A stretch of DNA of 64,000 nt from Blasia pusilla. Lineage: Eukaryota > Marchantiophyta > Marchantiopsida > Blasiales. The notes below the pieces were generated by a model, which made no database searches, was not told the origin of the DNA, and saw only the letters and a list, made by a program, of their open reading frames with translations. The DNA lies in NCBI GenBank assembly GCA_050084515.1, contig CM114272.1, positions 53,134,001 to 53,198,000 on the forward strand, read 5' to 3'. Of the stretch, positions 34,815 to 44,399 are shown one piece after another. The position numbers were made by a program, and so were the translations under genes. The number at the start of each line of letters is the position of its first letter. The stretch's first letter is position 1.

Positions 34815-35063
34815 CTATGTACATCAGGGACACATCCATTTTCCTTGAGGAACCCTAGTGAGAGGTGGCGTCAAACATGCCATATGCCATCCTCTCGAAC
34901 ACCCATCACACACTAACATACACCGCAAGCCTACAGGAACTATTGCTAAGCTTGGATCAACTATACCGTCAATGTTCGGAAGATGACATGATGCACAGTT
35001 ACGCACATGATCCTTCCAAACCATACCGTCGCATCCCTCCAATAAGAGAACACCGGATTGCAA
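34815..35063 (-). pseudogene. PHD finger at the C-terminus of the element A polyprotein
   Basis: In the RT-integrase frame, after a [13 protein letters not shown] segment resembling an integrase C-terminal fold, a C4HC3 pattern appears: CASC, then LVCDGC, then SRGWHMAC, then KWMCP-x-C. These are the eight zinc ligands of a PHD finger (C-x2-C-x25-C-x2-C-x4-H-x2-C-x14-C-x2-C), including the conserved Trp two residues before the last Cys pair. A TGA (34824) interrupts the last CxxC; the reading ends at a TAG at 34815. PHD fingers read histone H3 tails. Gypsy 'chromoviruses' carry a chromodomain at this place, so this may be an alternative integration-targeting or chromatin-reading module. Confidence 0.8.
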
Positions 35064-36089
35064 ACCTCACGTACTCTCAAGATGGTGCGCCTTGCAGTCA
35101 CATCCAACGTCGTGGATGTCGTCTGCTGCAAGTAGACATAGTCTCCCTGATGAAACCTCCGGATAGTAGGTCGATAACCACCTCCCTGAATAGTCGCATA
35201 CCTCAACGTATCTCGATGTTACGCAATCGCCAAGTTCTCAAACGCCATGGGCATCACTCTCTGAAACAACTCAACCCTCTCAGAACATGCTCGCATCCAT
35301 ACATCAAGGTCATCAAGGTTCAACACCTCACCAGTATCTCGACGAATGGTCGGTGGTAAATCGGGCTCTCAGCCATAAAGCAACAAGTACGGTGAGAAAG
35401 ACGCTAAGGATGCTTGCCTGTTGAATATGTATCCCCATCGCCAACCACCGCAATTGAAGGTCCCAATCTCCTAGGTGACCTCTCTGCAAGCCATACTTGG
35501 ATAGTCCTCTCTTCACCGTCTGCACAACCCGCTCCGCTAATCCATCCGTCTCAGGATGATCTCGCAAAGTAGTGCGGTGGTCGATCAGTGCCTGATCACA
35601 CAAGGCTTGAAACTCCCCGCGGAACTCTGTACCCTGGTCTGTCAACACCTCAGCTGGAGGGCCGTAATGACTCAACACTCTATCTAGAAAGGCATACTCA
35701 GCTCCCTCACTCTCTTTGTCAGGCAACGCAACCAACTCTATCCACTTTGAGAAGTGCTCGACCATCACCAACACATAACGACTATGGCACTCCGTTAAAG
35801 GCAAAGGTCCTGCAAAATCCAAACTCCATCTATAACCTAAACCCATGATCGGAAGTGGATGCAACTGTGGAGTTGGAGCATTGAACGATGCTCAGACTCG
35901 ATCACACACAGTGCATCTGGCAACAAACTGCTGAACGTCAGTCTGCATGCCTCGCCACCAATTCTGAATCTGGAGCAAGCTATATGTCCGCTTCACTCCA
36001 AAATGACCCAACTCCTTGTGGGCATGACGCACCAAACGTGCTCTTTGCGAAGAATGAGGCACTACACATACTCTACCATCCTCCCACAC
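35064..36089 (-). pseudogene. Integrase, element A
   Basis: The N-terminal zinc domain is at 36089-35892: HKELGH and CTVC give the HHCC pattern. After a TGA comes the catalytic core from 35864, with WSLDFAGPL (first Asp), LTDQGTEF (second Asp) and GLAERVVQ (Glu), the DDE triad with all three residues present. The C-terminal part (35206-35064) is shifted in places but continues into the PHD finger in the same overall frame. Role: insertion of cDNA into the genome. Confidence 0.88.
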
Positions 36090-36224
36090 TCAGAACACAT
36101 ATGTCTTCTCCCAGCAAAACCATCTGGCGCGCTGTAGGACCCGATCCCGCTCGCTAGCATCCATTGTGCTTGCAACGCTGCCAATACGCACATACTCCAA
36201 GACTACTCCATCATCGTGAATATC

Positions 36225-36827
36225 TCAGCCACCTGTCGTCTCCTCACTGGCCTCGGGATCAAAGGACTCTCCATCAGACCTCGCTATCAGTGTCTCCACA
36301 CTCAGGCTCTCCATAGCCAACAAGCCTAAACAGGATGATGCGTGCCATCTTGGCACTGACTCCTCATCTCTGTCTCCATGCCATGGAGCCCCAGTCGCAT
36401 CTCGCTGACTCGGGCATGGGTTACGACTTAGCCCATCTGCATCCTGGTTGAGCATCCCCGGTCTATGTACCACCTAAAAATCATACTCCGGTGGCAACAG
36501 AGCCCATCTTGCAAGCTTCCCTGTAAGCTTGTCGGATTCCATCAACCACTTTAGTGGTTGATGATCAGTGATGATGGTAAAGGGGTTGCCGAATAAGTAA
36601 CACCTGAAATGTGCGAAAGCCCACACCGCAGCCAAGCACTCACCCTCATACGAGTTGTACTTTGCCTCTGCAACGTTGTTCAAACGGCTAGCGTAAGCCA
36701 CCACGAACTCTCTACCCTCATCATCATGTTGGGTGAGCACCGCTCCAAGCCCCAACATGCTCCAATCTATGTGCAACTGGAAAGGACGCCCCCTGATCGG
36801 TCTCCTCAAGATGGGCGCGAATGTCAA
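36225..36827 (-). pseudogene. RNase H, element A
   Basis: The frame shows the gypsy RNase H blocks LHIDWSMLGLGAVLTQ (first Asp), YEGECLAAVWA (Glu) and ITDHQPLKWL (second Asp), then EYDF-TAG-VVHRPG and the DGLSRNP tail that normally closes this domain. The frame is that of RT. One TAG (36474) lies where a polar residue normally precedes VxHRxG. Role: degradation of the RNA template. Confidence 0.88.
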
Positions 36828-37898
36828 TCTATCCTTGAGCAGCTGAAATGCTCACTCCTGCTCATCCCCCCAATGCCACTCATGATCCACCTTGGTCAGC
36901 AAGGTCAATGGCTTTGCAATCGAACTGAATCCCTTGACGTACCGCCGATAGAAGTTCGCCAATCACATGAATGCACGAACGTGGCTCACATCCGTAGGAC
37001 GTGGAATCCGTGAAATAGCCTCTACCTTCATCTGCTGAACACCAAGGCCACATGGGTATATCATATGACCCAAGTACTCAATCTGGTCGTAGAAGAACTT
37101 ATACTTGCATGGATGTAGCTTCAGCCCATGTAACTGCAATTGTCGAAACATCTCCTCTAGATGTCGCTCATGCTCTTCAACCGTGGCACTAAAGACTATG
37201 ATGTCATCAATATAACACCTAGCAAAATCCAGACCTTCCAAGATCCTATCCATGATCCTCTAAAACTCATCCCGGGCGTTCTTTAACCCAAATGGTAAGA
37301 ACGGCCACTGGTACAAACAATCCTTCCCGTGAGGATCGATGCCCCAAAATGCCTTCTTTTGCCTGTCCTCCAATCTGATAGGCAGTTGATGGTATCCGGC
37401 TCATAAATCCAATAAACTAAAGACCTTTGTATGACGAATCGCATTAATGATCTCCTCGGGAGTGGGCATGGCATACCTATCAAACTTCGTCTGCCGATTG
37501 ATAGGTCGGTAATCCCCACACATCCGCCTATCCGTCCAGTTTCCATGCACATCCTTCTTGGCAGGCATGACAATGGCAGATGAATACTGCCCATGCGACA
37601 TCTCCACTAGTCCTGCTTCAACCAAGTCTTGGCTCCTACTTTGAATCAAATCCCTCTCCATATCACTGTACCTGTAAGGTCGTCGAAAGATCGGCATATC
37701 ACTCGACAACTCAATGCGGATCCCTCGTCCCTTCAGAGTACCCAAATCCTCCATGCTATACGCAAAGCAGCTCCTATAACTCCTAAGGAACTGATGTATC
37801 CGGTGCCGCTCTTCTCTTATCAACTTAGGGCCCATATCTGGCTCCCAAGTCTCCATCGTGACTACGGTAGGACTTTCCGGCGCGGGTATCGATGGTTG
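36828..37898 (-). pseudogene. Reverse transcriptase, element A
   Basis: Fingers/palm run from 37856: YRYSDMERDLI, SSAIVMPAKKD, MCGDYRPINRQT, FSLLDL. Then a TGA (37401) stands where the conserved Arg/Lys of LDLxAGYHQ belongs, then PFLPFGLKNA, a TAG (37260) where Gln of FQRxMD belongs, and YIDDIIVFS (37203-37214), the catalytic YxDD box. The thumb follows with HLEEMFRQLQ and LGHMI. No net frame change from 38315 to 36225. The stops at conserved CGA- and CAG-type codons point to C-to-T decay. Confidence 0.92.
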
Positions 37899-38159
37899 CT
37901 ATGGTGCAACCCCGTCTCGAACACCAACACTTGGCCGTTCTCCTGCAACCAACTGCAAACTCTGAACTTCTCCACATGGAGTGCCCAAAACCACGCTCGA
38001 TGTTGTACGCTCATCTCCTGGCGTACGTGGAAAACATCCCAAGAAGTCCAAGGGTGTCTCTCCCGATCTCCCATGGTGTGTCGATCTCCTCGGGTATCGC
38101 CCCCAGCCACTGCCTCCACCATCTCGGTAGGCATGGGGCTCACCAACGCAACTGTTGTG

Positions 38160-39192
38160 ATCTGTCACGATCTCATCTAACGCTGCTCCGCCACTCCCAA
38201 GCTGAAGATCCATGTCAAAGAGTTCACGTCCATCCTTTGACACGGACGCAATTGTTGTCACTCCTGTGGGAAATCCCATCGCCCGCTCTCTCTCGTCGGC
38301 GTTGGCCTCCACCAACCTCTAAACCTGGTCATCCCAAACCAAGCCAAGACCGGCCTCCTTGTATGCATAGGAAGACGAGACCGGCCTCCTTGTATGCATA
38401 GGAAGCCAAGACCGGCCTCCTTGTATGCATAGGAAGCCAAGACCGGCCTCCTTGTATGCTCACAAACGTGGGAAAGGCTGCCCGCGGCCGGCCTACCCTG
38501 TTGACCACAATCAACGGCGGTCAATCATTGTGCCTCACTGCTTGTGATTGACGACCCGGATCCAGAATGGAATCCACTAACAAGTGGGAGGGGCGCTCCA
38601 CTCTTGCATATGCCCTCCGCAACACCTCGTGTGATACCATGTTGGTCCACTATAGACGCGGGGGATGTGCTTGAGAACCCACACTTGCCGCATCCAAAAC
38701 TAATGTTGGGTCGGTCCACGCACGCACCTAATGTGCACTTGTCACCACCCGTGACCTCGAATCGCCCAAGATCGATACATTCTCCAGAATGTAAGCCAGA
38801 GAACGGGACTGATGCTCCTGCAAATATCTCAAGAGCCTCAACATCTCCTAAAATAACCTGGATCGAGTGTCAGCCAACCCGATGCCTCATCCATCACTCG
38901 ATTGATCCTGACATGGCCAACCTACAATGACCAAATCAATGGTCCCTACCCGCTCCAAGTCCTACACCCCCAGCAACGAAATATCCCTCCATAGGGAACT
39001 CTGGTACCCCTGTACCGCGGACGCAGACGACAAGTTGGGAAAACGTAGGAGTAACTGCAACAGATATCGTAGGGAGACGCGCCTTGCAACATCATCACTC
39101 TCCACATACAGGTACTGCTATACTCGCTCTCCTGCTTGCAAAATAGCAGCTAACCCGGTGCTAATCCCTCCAAAGAGATCTAACACCTGAAT
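38160..39192 (-). pseudogene. C5-cytosine DNA methyltransferase domain captured by element A (DNMT3-like layout)
   Basis: In the Gag/protease frame a methyltransferase fold can be followed: motif I VLDLFGGISTG (39186-39154, AdoMet binding), DLVIVGWPCQDQS (catalytic PCQ at 38908-38916), a GLADTRSRLF block as after motif IV, LENV (ENV at 38776-38784, motif VI), AHPPRL-TAG-WTN (motif VIII-like, near 38641-38667), a PRAAFPTFVS block, and after the 31-bp array ERERAMGFPTG (38268-38290). The spacing and the region before WTN resemble DNMT3/DRM-type rather than CMT/MET1 enzymes, although PCQ is CMT/MET1-like. Seven in-frame stops (TAG at 39118, 38962, 38848, 38728, 38650; TGA at 38887, 38521) abolish it. 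If active, the parent element could have methylated DNA. Confidence 0.87.
38348..38471 (-). repeat. 31-bp minisatellite, 4 copies, inside the methyltransferase
   Basis: gaccggcctccttgtatgca begins at 38348, 38379, 38410 and 38441, exactly 31 bp apart. 31 is 1 modulo 3, and the frame before the array (39540 register) and after it (38315 register) differ by one, so gain of repeat units can account for the frame change. It lies between the PRAAFPTFVS and MGFP blocks. Confidence 0.95.
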
Positions 39193-39545
39193 ACTCTCCT
39201 CCGGAATACGCCACACAATGGGTATGGTATCCAAGGGTGTCATCGTAGCACTCCCTGCTACCTCGGGGTCCTTAGACCCATCATGCTTCGGTGCAAACGC
39301 CTGGCTCCACGCGGTGTGCACGTGCTCATCTGCCAATCGTCGAAGCTCCTCAGTCGAGCCCCACAGCGGCACCTCTCCTCCACGAAATGATGCGGCTACC
39401 ATAACACTCCTCTCCATAGAAATGTCAGGAACGGGAGTATCCTTTGGATGGACATTTCCCTCAATCAAATCACTAGGCCAAGTAATGGCACTACTAAACG
39501 CTGCTAAGGTTGCCACCTCTCCTGGCCGTCGCTCGATCACTGCAC

Positions 39546-40029
39546 CTATGAATTGAACAGGTAATTACCTAGGCGCCCATCACCTAACTGCCATCCTGGT
39601 CTGTAGGACGGTGACTCCTCCCAATAATCCAGGGAAAATCCCATCGGGTATAACACTGCTCCACCAACCAAGACGTTGTAGGACCTTGCATCAGTCATTA
39701 TCGCCTTGGCTCGCACCACAAACTCATCTGTAGGATGTCCCAAGCGCAACCTCACCACGACCTCCTGTCGGGTGATATACTATGTGGTACTCGCTCCACC
39801 CAAGGATTTCTATATCCGGAATGGAAAACACTCCACATCAGCTCTCGTCAAGCCCAATCCTCTGATTGACGCTTTCCCCAACATCAGGGGTTACGCTCTT
39901 GAATCCAACAATCGGCTCGTCTAGGTGGTGGTACTCTACCTCCTCCACGGGCAGCTCCACCACCCTGTCGGGCAACTCCAGCTCCTCGTCCCCCAATGGA
40001 ACCACCTGGTGCACGATCTCTAGGCCCAC
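39546..40029 (-). pseudogene. Retropepsin-like protease, element A
   Basis: Between Gag and the methyltransferase. The frame 40029-39838 ends in an RIGLDES segment. A flap-like KSLGGAST peptide is readable near 39800 in a shifted frame. The 39758-39546 frame contains YNVLVGGAVLYPMGF, comparable to the second conserved block of retroviral-type aspartic proteases, followed by RPGWQLGDGR. I could not find a clear DTG/DSG active site; it may lie in the frame-shifted part. The assignment rests mainly on position. Confidence 0.6.
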
Positions 40030-41200
40030 CCGGACCGGCTACTCGCTCTGGTATCTCTCTGGCCCTCGGTCCGGACGTAACTCAAGATGTAAACTGAAAC
40101 ACCTAGCACATGTATGACCATACCTCTGACAATAGTCACAATGATAACCTCCTGGTGCATCACCATCTCCTCCTCCATGCTGAGGCACACGTCCGTGACC
40201 CTGACGAGTGCAATCACGTTGATGATGGGCTCCACCACGTGACCAACAAGTAATAGTAGGCGGTTGCTGCTGAGCCGCATATGAAGGCGTAGGTCTCTGT
40301 GGCATGGCCTCCCGGTATCCTCCCTGAGCTCATGGTGCCACAGTCAACCTATCTCGGAGTCCATGTTGGTGCAGAGGTGGTGCAGACAATCGTGACTGCT
40401 CTCGCCCAGAACCCATGGTGGCTACGCTCTCCTCCGCCATGTTGCGGTCAATGTTCTCGGCGGTCCTAAAAACATCTCTCAACATATGGGAGGCATTCAT
40501 AAGAAGCATCCCCTCCCGTACCCGTGTCCGTAGGGTCTGGTCCAACATCACGTACCATGACTGGATAGCATGAGCCTTTGTCACCCCCTGAGTGACGTTG
40601 ATCAACCGGCGCAAGCAAGTGTAAGCCTCACGTAAACTCTCACTTGGACGCCTCTGGAAGTCGTGGATGCTCCGCAACTTCTCCATCCGTACCCCCTAGT
40701 ACCTCACCCTCAACTCAGCAAAGAACTCAACCACAGGGTTGAACCTGGGACGAACCCGACTAGACGGTGCAAATGCTCATGTGCGAGTGACCCCTCCTAA
40801 AACATCACCAGTGGAAGAGGAAGTAGCCTCTCCTGACTCCTCCTCCTCATCTGGGAATGACTCCGTCCATGACACATAGTATGGGTCATAGTAGAGTCGT
40901 CATGCCTCAATCTCCTAGGCATATCTGTTGGAGAACTCATGGTAATCGTCCATGGGCGCCCCCTCTAAATGCTCAAACATACCGTTCCATGTTGTAAATG
41001 AGTTGAACTCTCTAGAGTTCCTACCCCGTTGTGAGTCACACCAACTCCTAAACTCCACAATGAAGTCGTAAAGCTCTATAGTGCCTACAGCACCCGAAAA
41101 CCTACGTGGTCCTCTATCTCGGTCATCCATCTCGTACGCCCAACTGGTAGGACCACTCAATGTGTATGGTGGATCACTAACACACTCCTCTATACGCCCC
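40030..41200 (-). pseudogene. Gag with CCHC zinc knuckle, element A
   Basis: The frame 41160-40915 (RRFSGAVGTIELYDFIVEF) and 40686-40330 (LRSIHDFQRRPSESLREAYT, then QSWYVMLDQTLRTRVREG) have the character of retrotransposon Gag: a capsid-like domain followed by a short interaction helix. In the same frame a perfect knuckle CDYCQRYGHTCARC (CX2CX4HX4C) lies near 40110-40155. The exact start is uncertain: the frame is open upstream of 41160 without a convincing ATG. Several stops occur between blocks. Confidence 0.8.
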
Positions 41201-42814
41201 CCCCCGTATAGGACGCCGTGATGGCCCTCGTGCCCCTCTCACACGATCACTCTCAATCTCGCGAGTAATCCCTCAATCACTCAAACTAAACATGCGGCAC
41301 TCAATCTACACTCTCTCACTGAGACGTATGTTGTGCGGCAACAAGCAGCGTGGTGCGGCAAATCAACCGATTTATCGTTCCATCAACAAACCATCCTCAA
41401 CTCTGGACATCCCACATAGGTCTATGTCCCCTAAAACCATACATCATCGATGCTACTAACATCAGCACAAAACCCAATATCCCAAATAACTTCCCAATAT
41501 CCCGAAATCCCTCACACGTGCAAGGTGAGAGACCAGAATGGGTAACCTGACAATAATGTCGATATCGCTCCTCGGCAACTGAAAATCTCGACCCCAACTC
41601 ATTCGTGAAGACAACTCCTCCAATCAGCAAGTCGTACTTCTCTCGTACTGATGTTGCTCAAACCTCCTCGATGTGCGGTGCAGGTCCAGTGGTCCGGTAC
41701 GGCACTGGCGGCTCGAAACGGCTACAAACGGCATGGCACTTGGCGGCATACCCTCCTCAATCAGAAATTCACATGCTCTGCACCTTAGTGAAGGAGCGGC
41801 TCCGCGATTGAGATGGTGCGGTGCGACCACATGCAGCATGGCGCGGCAATCGGTGGCGCGTTGCGGCTACGGGCGTCACGGCACGGTACTCGATCATCGT
41901 CGAGCAGCTACCAATCCCAACATAGCAACATGAAATGAAAACTCAAACACCATAACCCGAGGTCACCTTCCATCATTGGTAGATGAAAAAATTTTGATGA
42001 CGGTGGCGGCCAAACCAAAGTACGTGTTGGCGGCGCAAGTCAGAGAATCAACGGTGGTCATGGAAGACCCTCCACTCCGTAATGGCGGCAGTGGCAACCA
42101 AAGGGTGGACAGCCGCCGAATGCGGCTTTGAGCAGCGCTAGGCTACGGCAATGGCCAACGTCCAACGGTGGATGGTGGACCGTTGACGGTGATAGTTTAC
42201 CGTTGATGGTGACGACGGACCGTTGATGGTGACTATGACAGCGACAGCCGCCGCCGGCACCGCGGCTGGTTTAGGGTTTTAACAATTTAACCCTAAAAAT
42301 TGCCTAGCAATGGAAGTTTTGCAAGATTGGCCATAACTTTTTGCTCGCAACTCCAAATTGCACACCATTTTTTGCACATCGTGCACAGCTTTACAATCTA
42401 CAAGAGAATAAAACAATATTTGGAATTGGAAATTCAAGTAAAAAATTACAGGGACTGTTGTAAAGCCAAATGTCTCTTTCTCCTACACATAATTTGGCAG
42501 CGCTTCCACGTTGATTTCTCCCAACAAAAATGTAAAACATGTGAGAAAAAAAATCAGAAAGCTACATGGTACTCCCGAGAGCACCGGCATGGGGCAACCC
42601 GCCCCCATACTCAGTCCTTATAAAAAATTGGGCAGTGCTTCCGCGCGCCACTCTTCCACACGAAAAATCGGCAAAGGAAACATCACAAGTAAGCGGCTCT
42701 TGCTCCAGTGAGCACTCCCATGGACCGTTGAACGGGGAATACAATCCCCAACCTGAAAAACCAGCAAGTGACCAGCGAGCTCCCCCATGAAGCTCTCTCA
42801 CTCACTCATTCTCT
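41201..42814 (-). other. Long 5' leader region of element A
   Basis: About 1.6 kb between Gag and the 5' LTR without a coding frame of note. On the minus strand caccatcaacggt(c/a) words repeat at 42170-42240, a short irregular tandem repeat. No primer-binding site was recognised, and the inner ~130 bp expected for the 5' LTR are missing, so a deletion or rearrangement probably removed the LTR/PBS junction. Confidence 0.6.
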
Positions 42815-43331
42815 CTTTGTAAAATAAGATCCAATCTCTCTCTACACCATCTCACACCATAGCTCTCAAAGGTGTGCACTCTCTCTCATGTCAAACCAAA
42901 CCCACTCTCCTAATGAGAGGCTTGGATTACACTCACAAGGCAGGGGACCATAGCTCCGTCCCCTTATGCCATGAGATTCAACAAAAAGAGAATGAGCTCT
43001 CAAGCTCTCTCTCCTTGAGGTATATCCCTCCCCTCTCCCAAGCTCTCTCTATGTTAACCTATGCTCCCGAGTCACCTCCTTGGCTCTTGACCTGATGTAG
43101 GAGATCAAGGGCCACTTATCAAAAATAGTAAGTCGATCACATACTCAAAATGGTACTTGCCTAAAATAGTAAGATTCTCAATATGGCTCCAAATGAGTTG
43201 GAACGAAAGAGAAACCTGCTCTCTCAAGTTTCCGGGCCTCAACAGGTCATCCTCAACCGCTTGAGCCTGTCCTCCACTGCTCACAAAGGCACTCTACTAG
43301 ATCTCACCGATCTATCCTAAAAGACGTGACA
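42815..43331 (-). repeat. 5' LTR of element A, inner end missing
   Basis: It matches the LTR at 34019-34504 over its whole length and ends in gtgaca at 43331, followed by the target duplication. The part equivalent to 33889-34018 is absent on the inner side: the match stops at ~42820, where gatcc..caatctctctct begins after ctctctttgtaaaataa. Confidence 0.85.
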
Positions 43332-44399
43332 AGAATTCTTGCTTCTACATGTTATGAAAACCTTTCCTTCCTTTTTTCCCCTAAAATCAGGGGAAAAATA
43401 GATGAAATCATTTGGATTTATGGATGATGAATAAAGGATGGAGATGGAATGCACAAGAAATAAATTCATACTGCATGAATGATGACCCCTTAATAGCATA
43501 CTCATGTAGAGTACGCTATTAGGGGATCACTATTTATGATAAAAAAAAAATTATAGAAAAAAGAATAGAAAAAGAACCATCCAAAAAGTGAAAAGAAGTA
43601 TGACCAACCATGGTGTACATACACACTATATACTTATGCATTTCCCTAAACATGGAAATTTTAGGGAAATGCATAAATGTGTTGTGTATATGTATCGTGT
43701 TTTTCTAACTTATAACGCTATGTTTCTACTCCATCACTTGAGGTTATCAACATCTTGCAAAATGTGGCAAAAGGGCTGCTTCATTAGGGCATGTAATGAT
43801 TCTACTAATGAACAGCTCTTAATATGGCTACTATAAATTTTAACCCAAGGGAAAAGATCTTCCTTTCCAATTGTGTTAGTGTGTTTTTATATAGAGATAT
43901 TTCCTCTTACAAAAGACCAATTTTATTAGTAACTAATACCTGCACGTGCTTGACTGTATGCACAACGCACACAAGTGTAAATTTCACCAAGTAATCTTGT
44001 CATATTAAAAAATTAAAAATTTTAGAATTGTCTACACATAAATCCTTGTATGGAATCAATGTCCATAGTGTATGAATCAAGAGTCAACGACATTGATTCA
44101 TGGAGCAATGCCGGTAGCTTCTATCCTAAATAACTGCAATTACAAGAAAAGAAATCCAATATTGAATATGCATTGAAGGGGAAGACACTTGATCAATAAA
44201 CTTGAGACAACCATCTTCCACCTTCTTTATATCAAATCTTCTTCATAGAGTAACAAATATTTTCGACCATTGTTTGCATTGATGTGAGATGACTATCAGG
44301 TGTGAGAAATTTGGACGTGAAAAGAAATGTTCATTCTCCTCATAGCCCAATATGAAACAGATGGAATCAATGCACAAAAAATGTTCCAATGAGGGTATT
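43332..44399. other. AT-rich intergenic sequence with foldbacks
   Basis: No gene recognised. Two inverted repeats: 43483-43503 with 43509-43529 (about 21 bp, few mismatches) and 43616-43650 with 43660-43694 (core 15 bp perfect, total ~35 bp imperfect). Both look like short foldback element remnants next to the retrotransposon end. Confidence 0.6.
43616..43694. repeat. 35-bp imperfect inverted repeat
   Basis: atgcatttccctaaa (43636-43650) is exactly complemented by 43660-43674, with a 9-nt loop. Pairing continues outward with mismatches to 43616 and 43694 (tacata.acaca / tgtgt.tatgta). Confidence 0.85.

Larger units (their letters stand above)
33889..43331 (-). mobile_element. Ty3/gypsy retrotransposon A carrying a DNA methyltransferase and a PHD finger (decayed)
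   Basis: LTRs of one family lie at 33889-34504 and about 42815-43331. The outer ends are flanked by the shared sequence aagaat (33884-33889 and 43331-43336), i.e. a 5-bp target duplication overlapping the terminal bases. Minus-strand order: LTR, leader (42815-41200), Gag with CCHC knuckle, protease, C5-cytosine methyltransferase, RT, RNase H, integrase, PHD finger, LTR. Gag, the protease start and the methyltransferase share one frame; the end of the methyltransferase, RT, RNase H, integrase and PHD share a second, the switch coinciding with a 31-bp minisatellite. This implies one polyprotein of roughly 2100 codons. In-frame TAG/TGA stops kill it. Confidence 0.92.

Noticed and set aside
34961-35206. 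Chromodomain at the integrase C-terminus
   Set aside because: The segment is an integrase tail with shifts; the recognisable zinc-ligand pattern that follows is a PHD finger, not a chromodomain.
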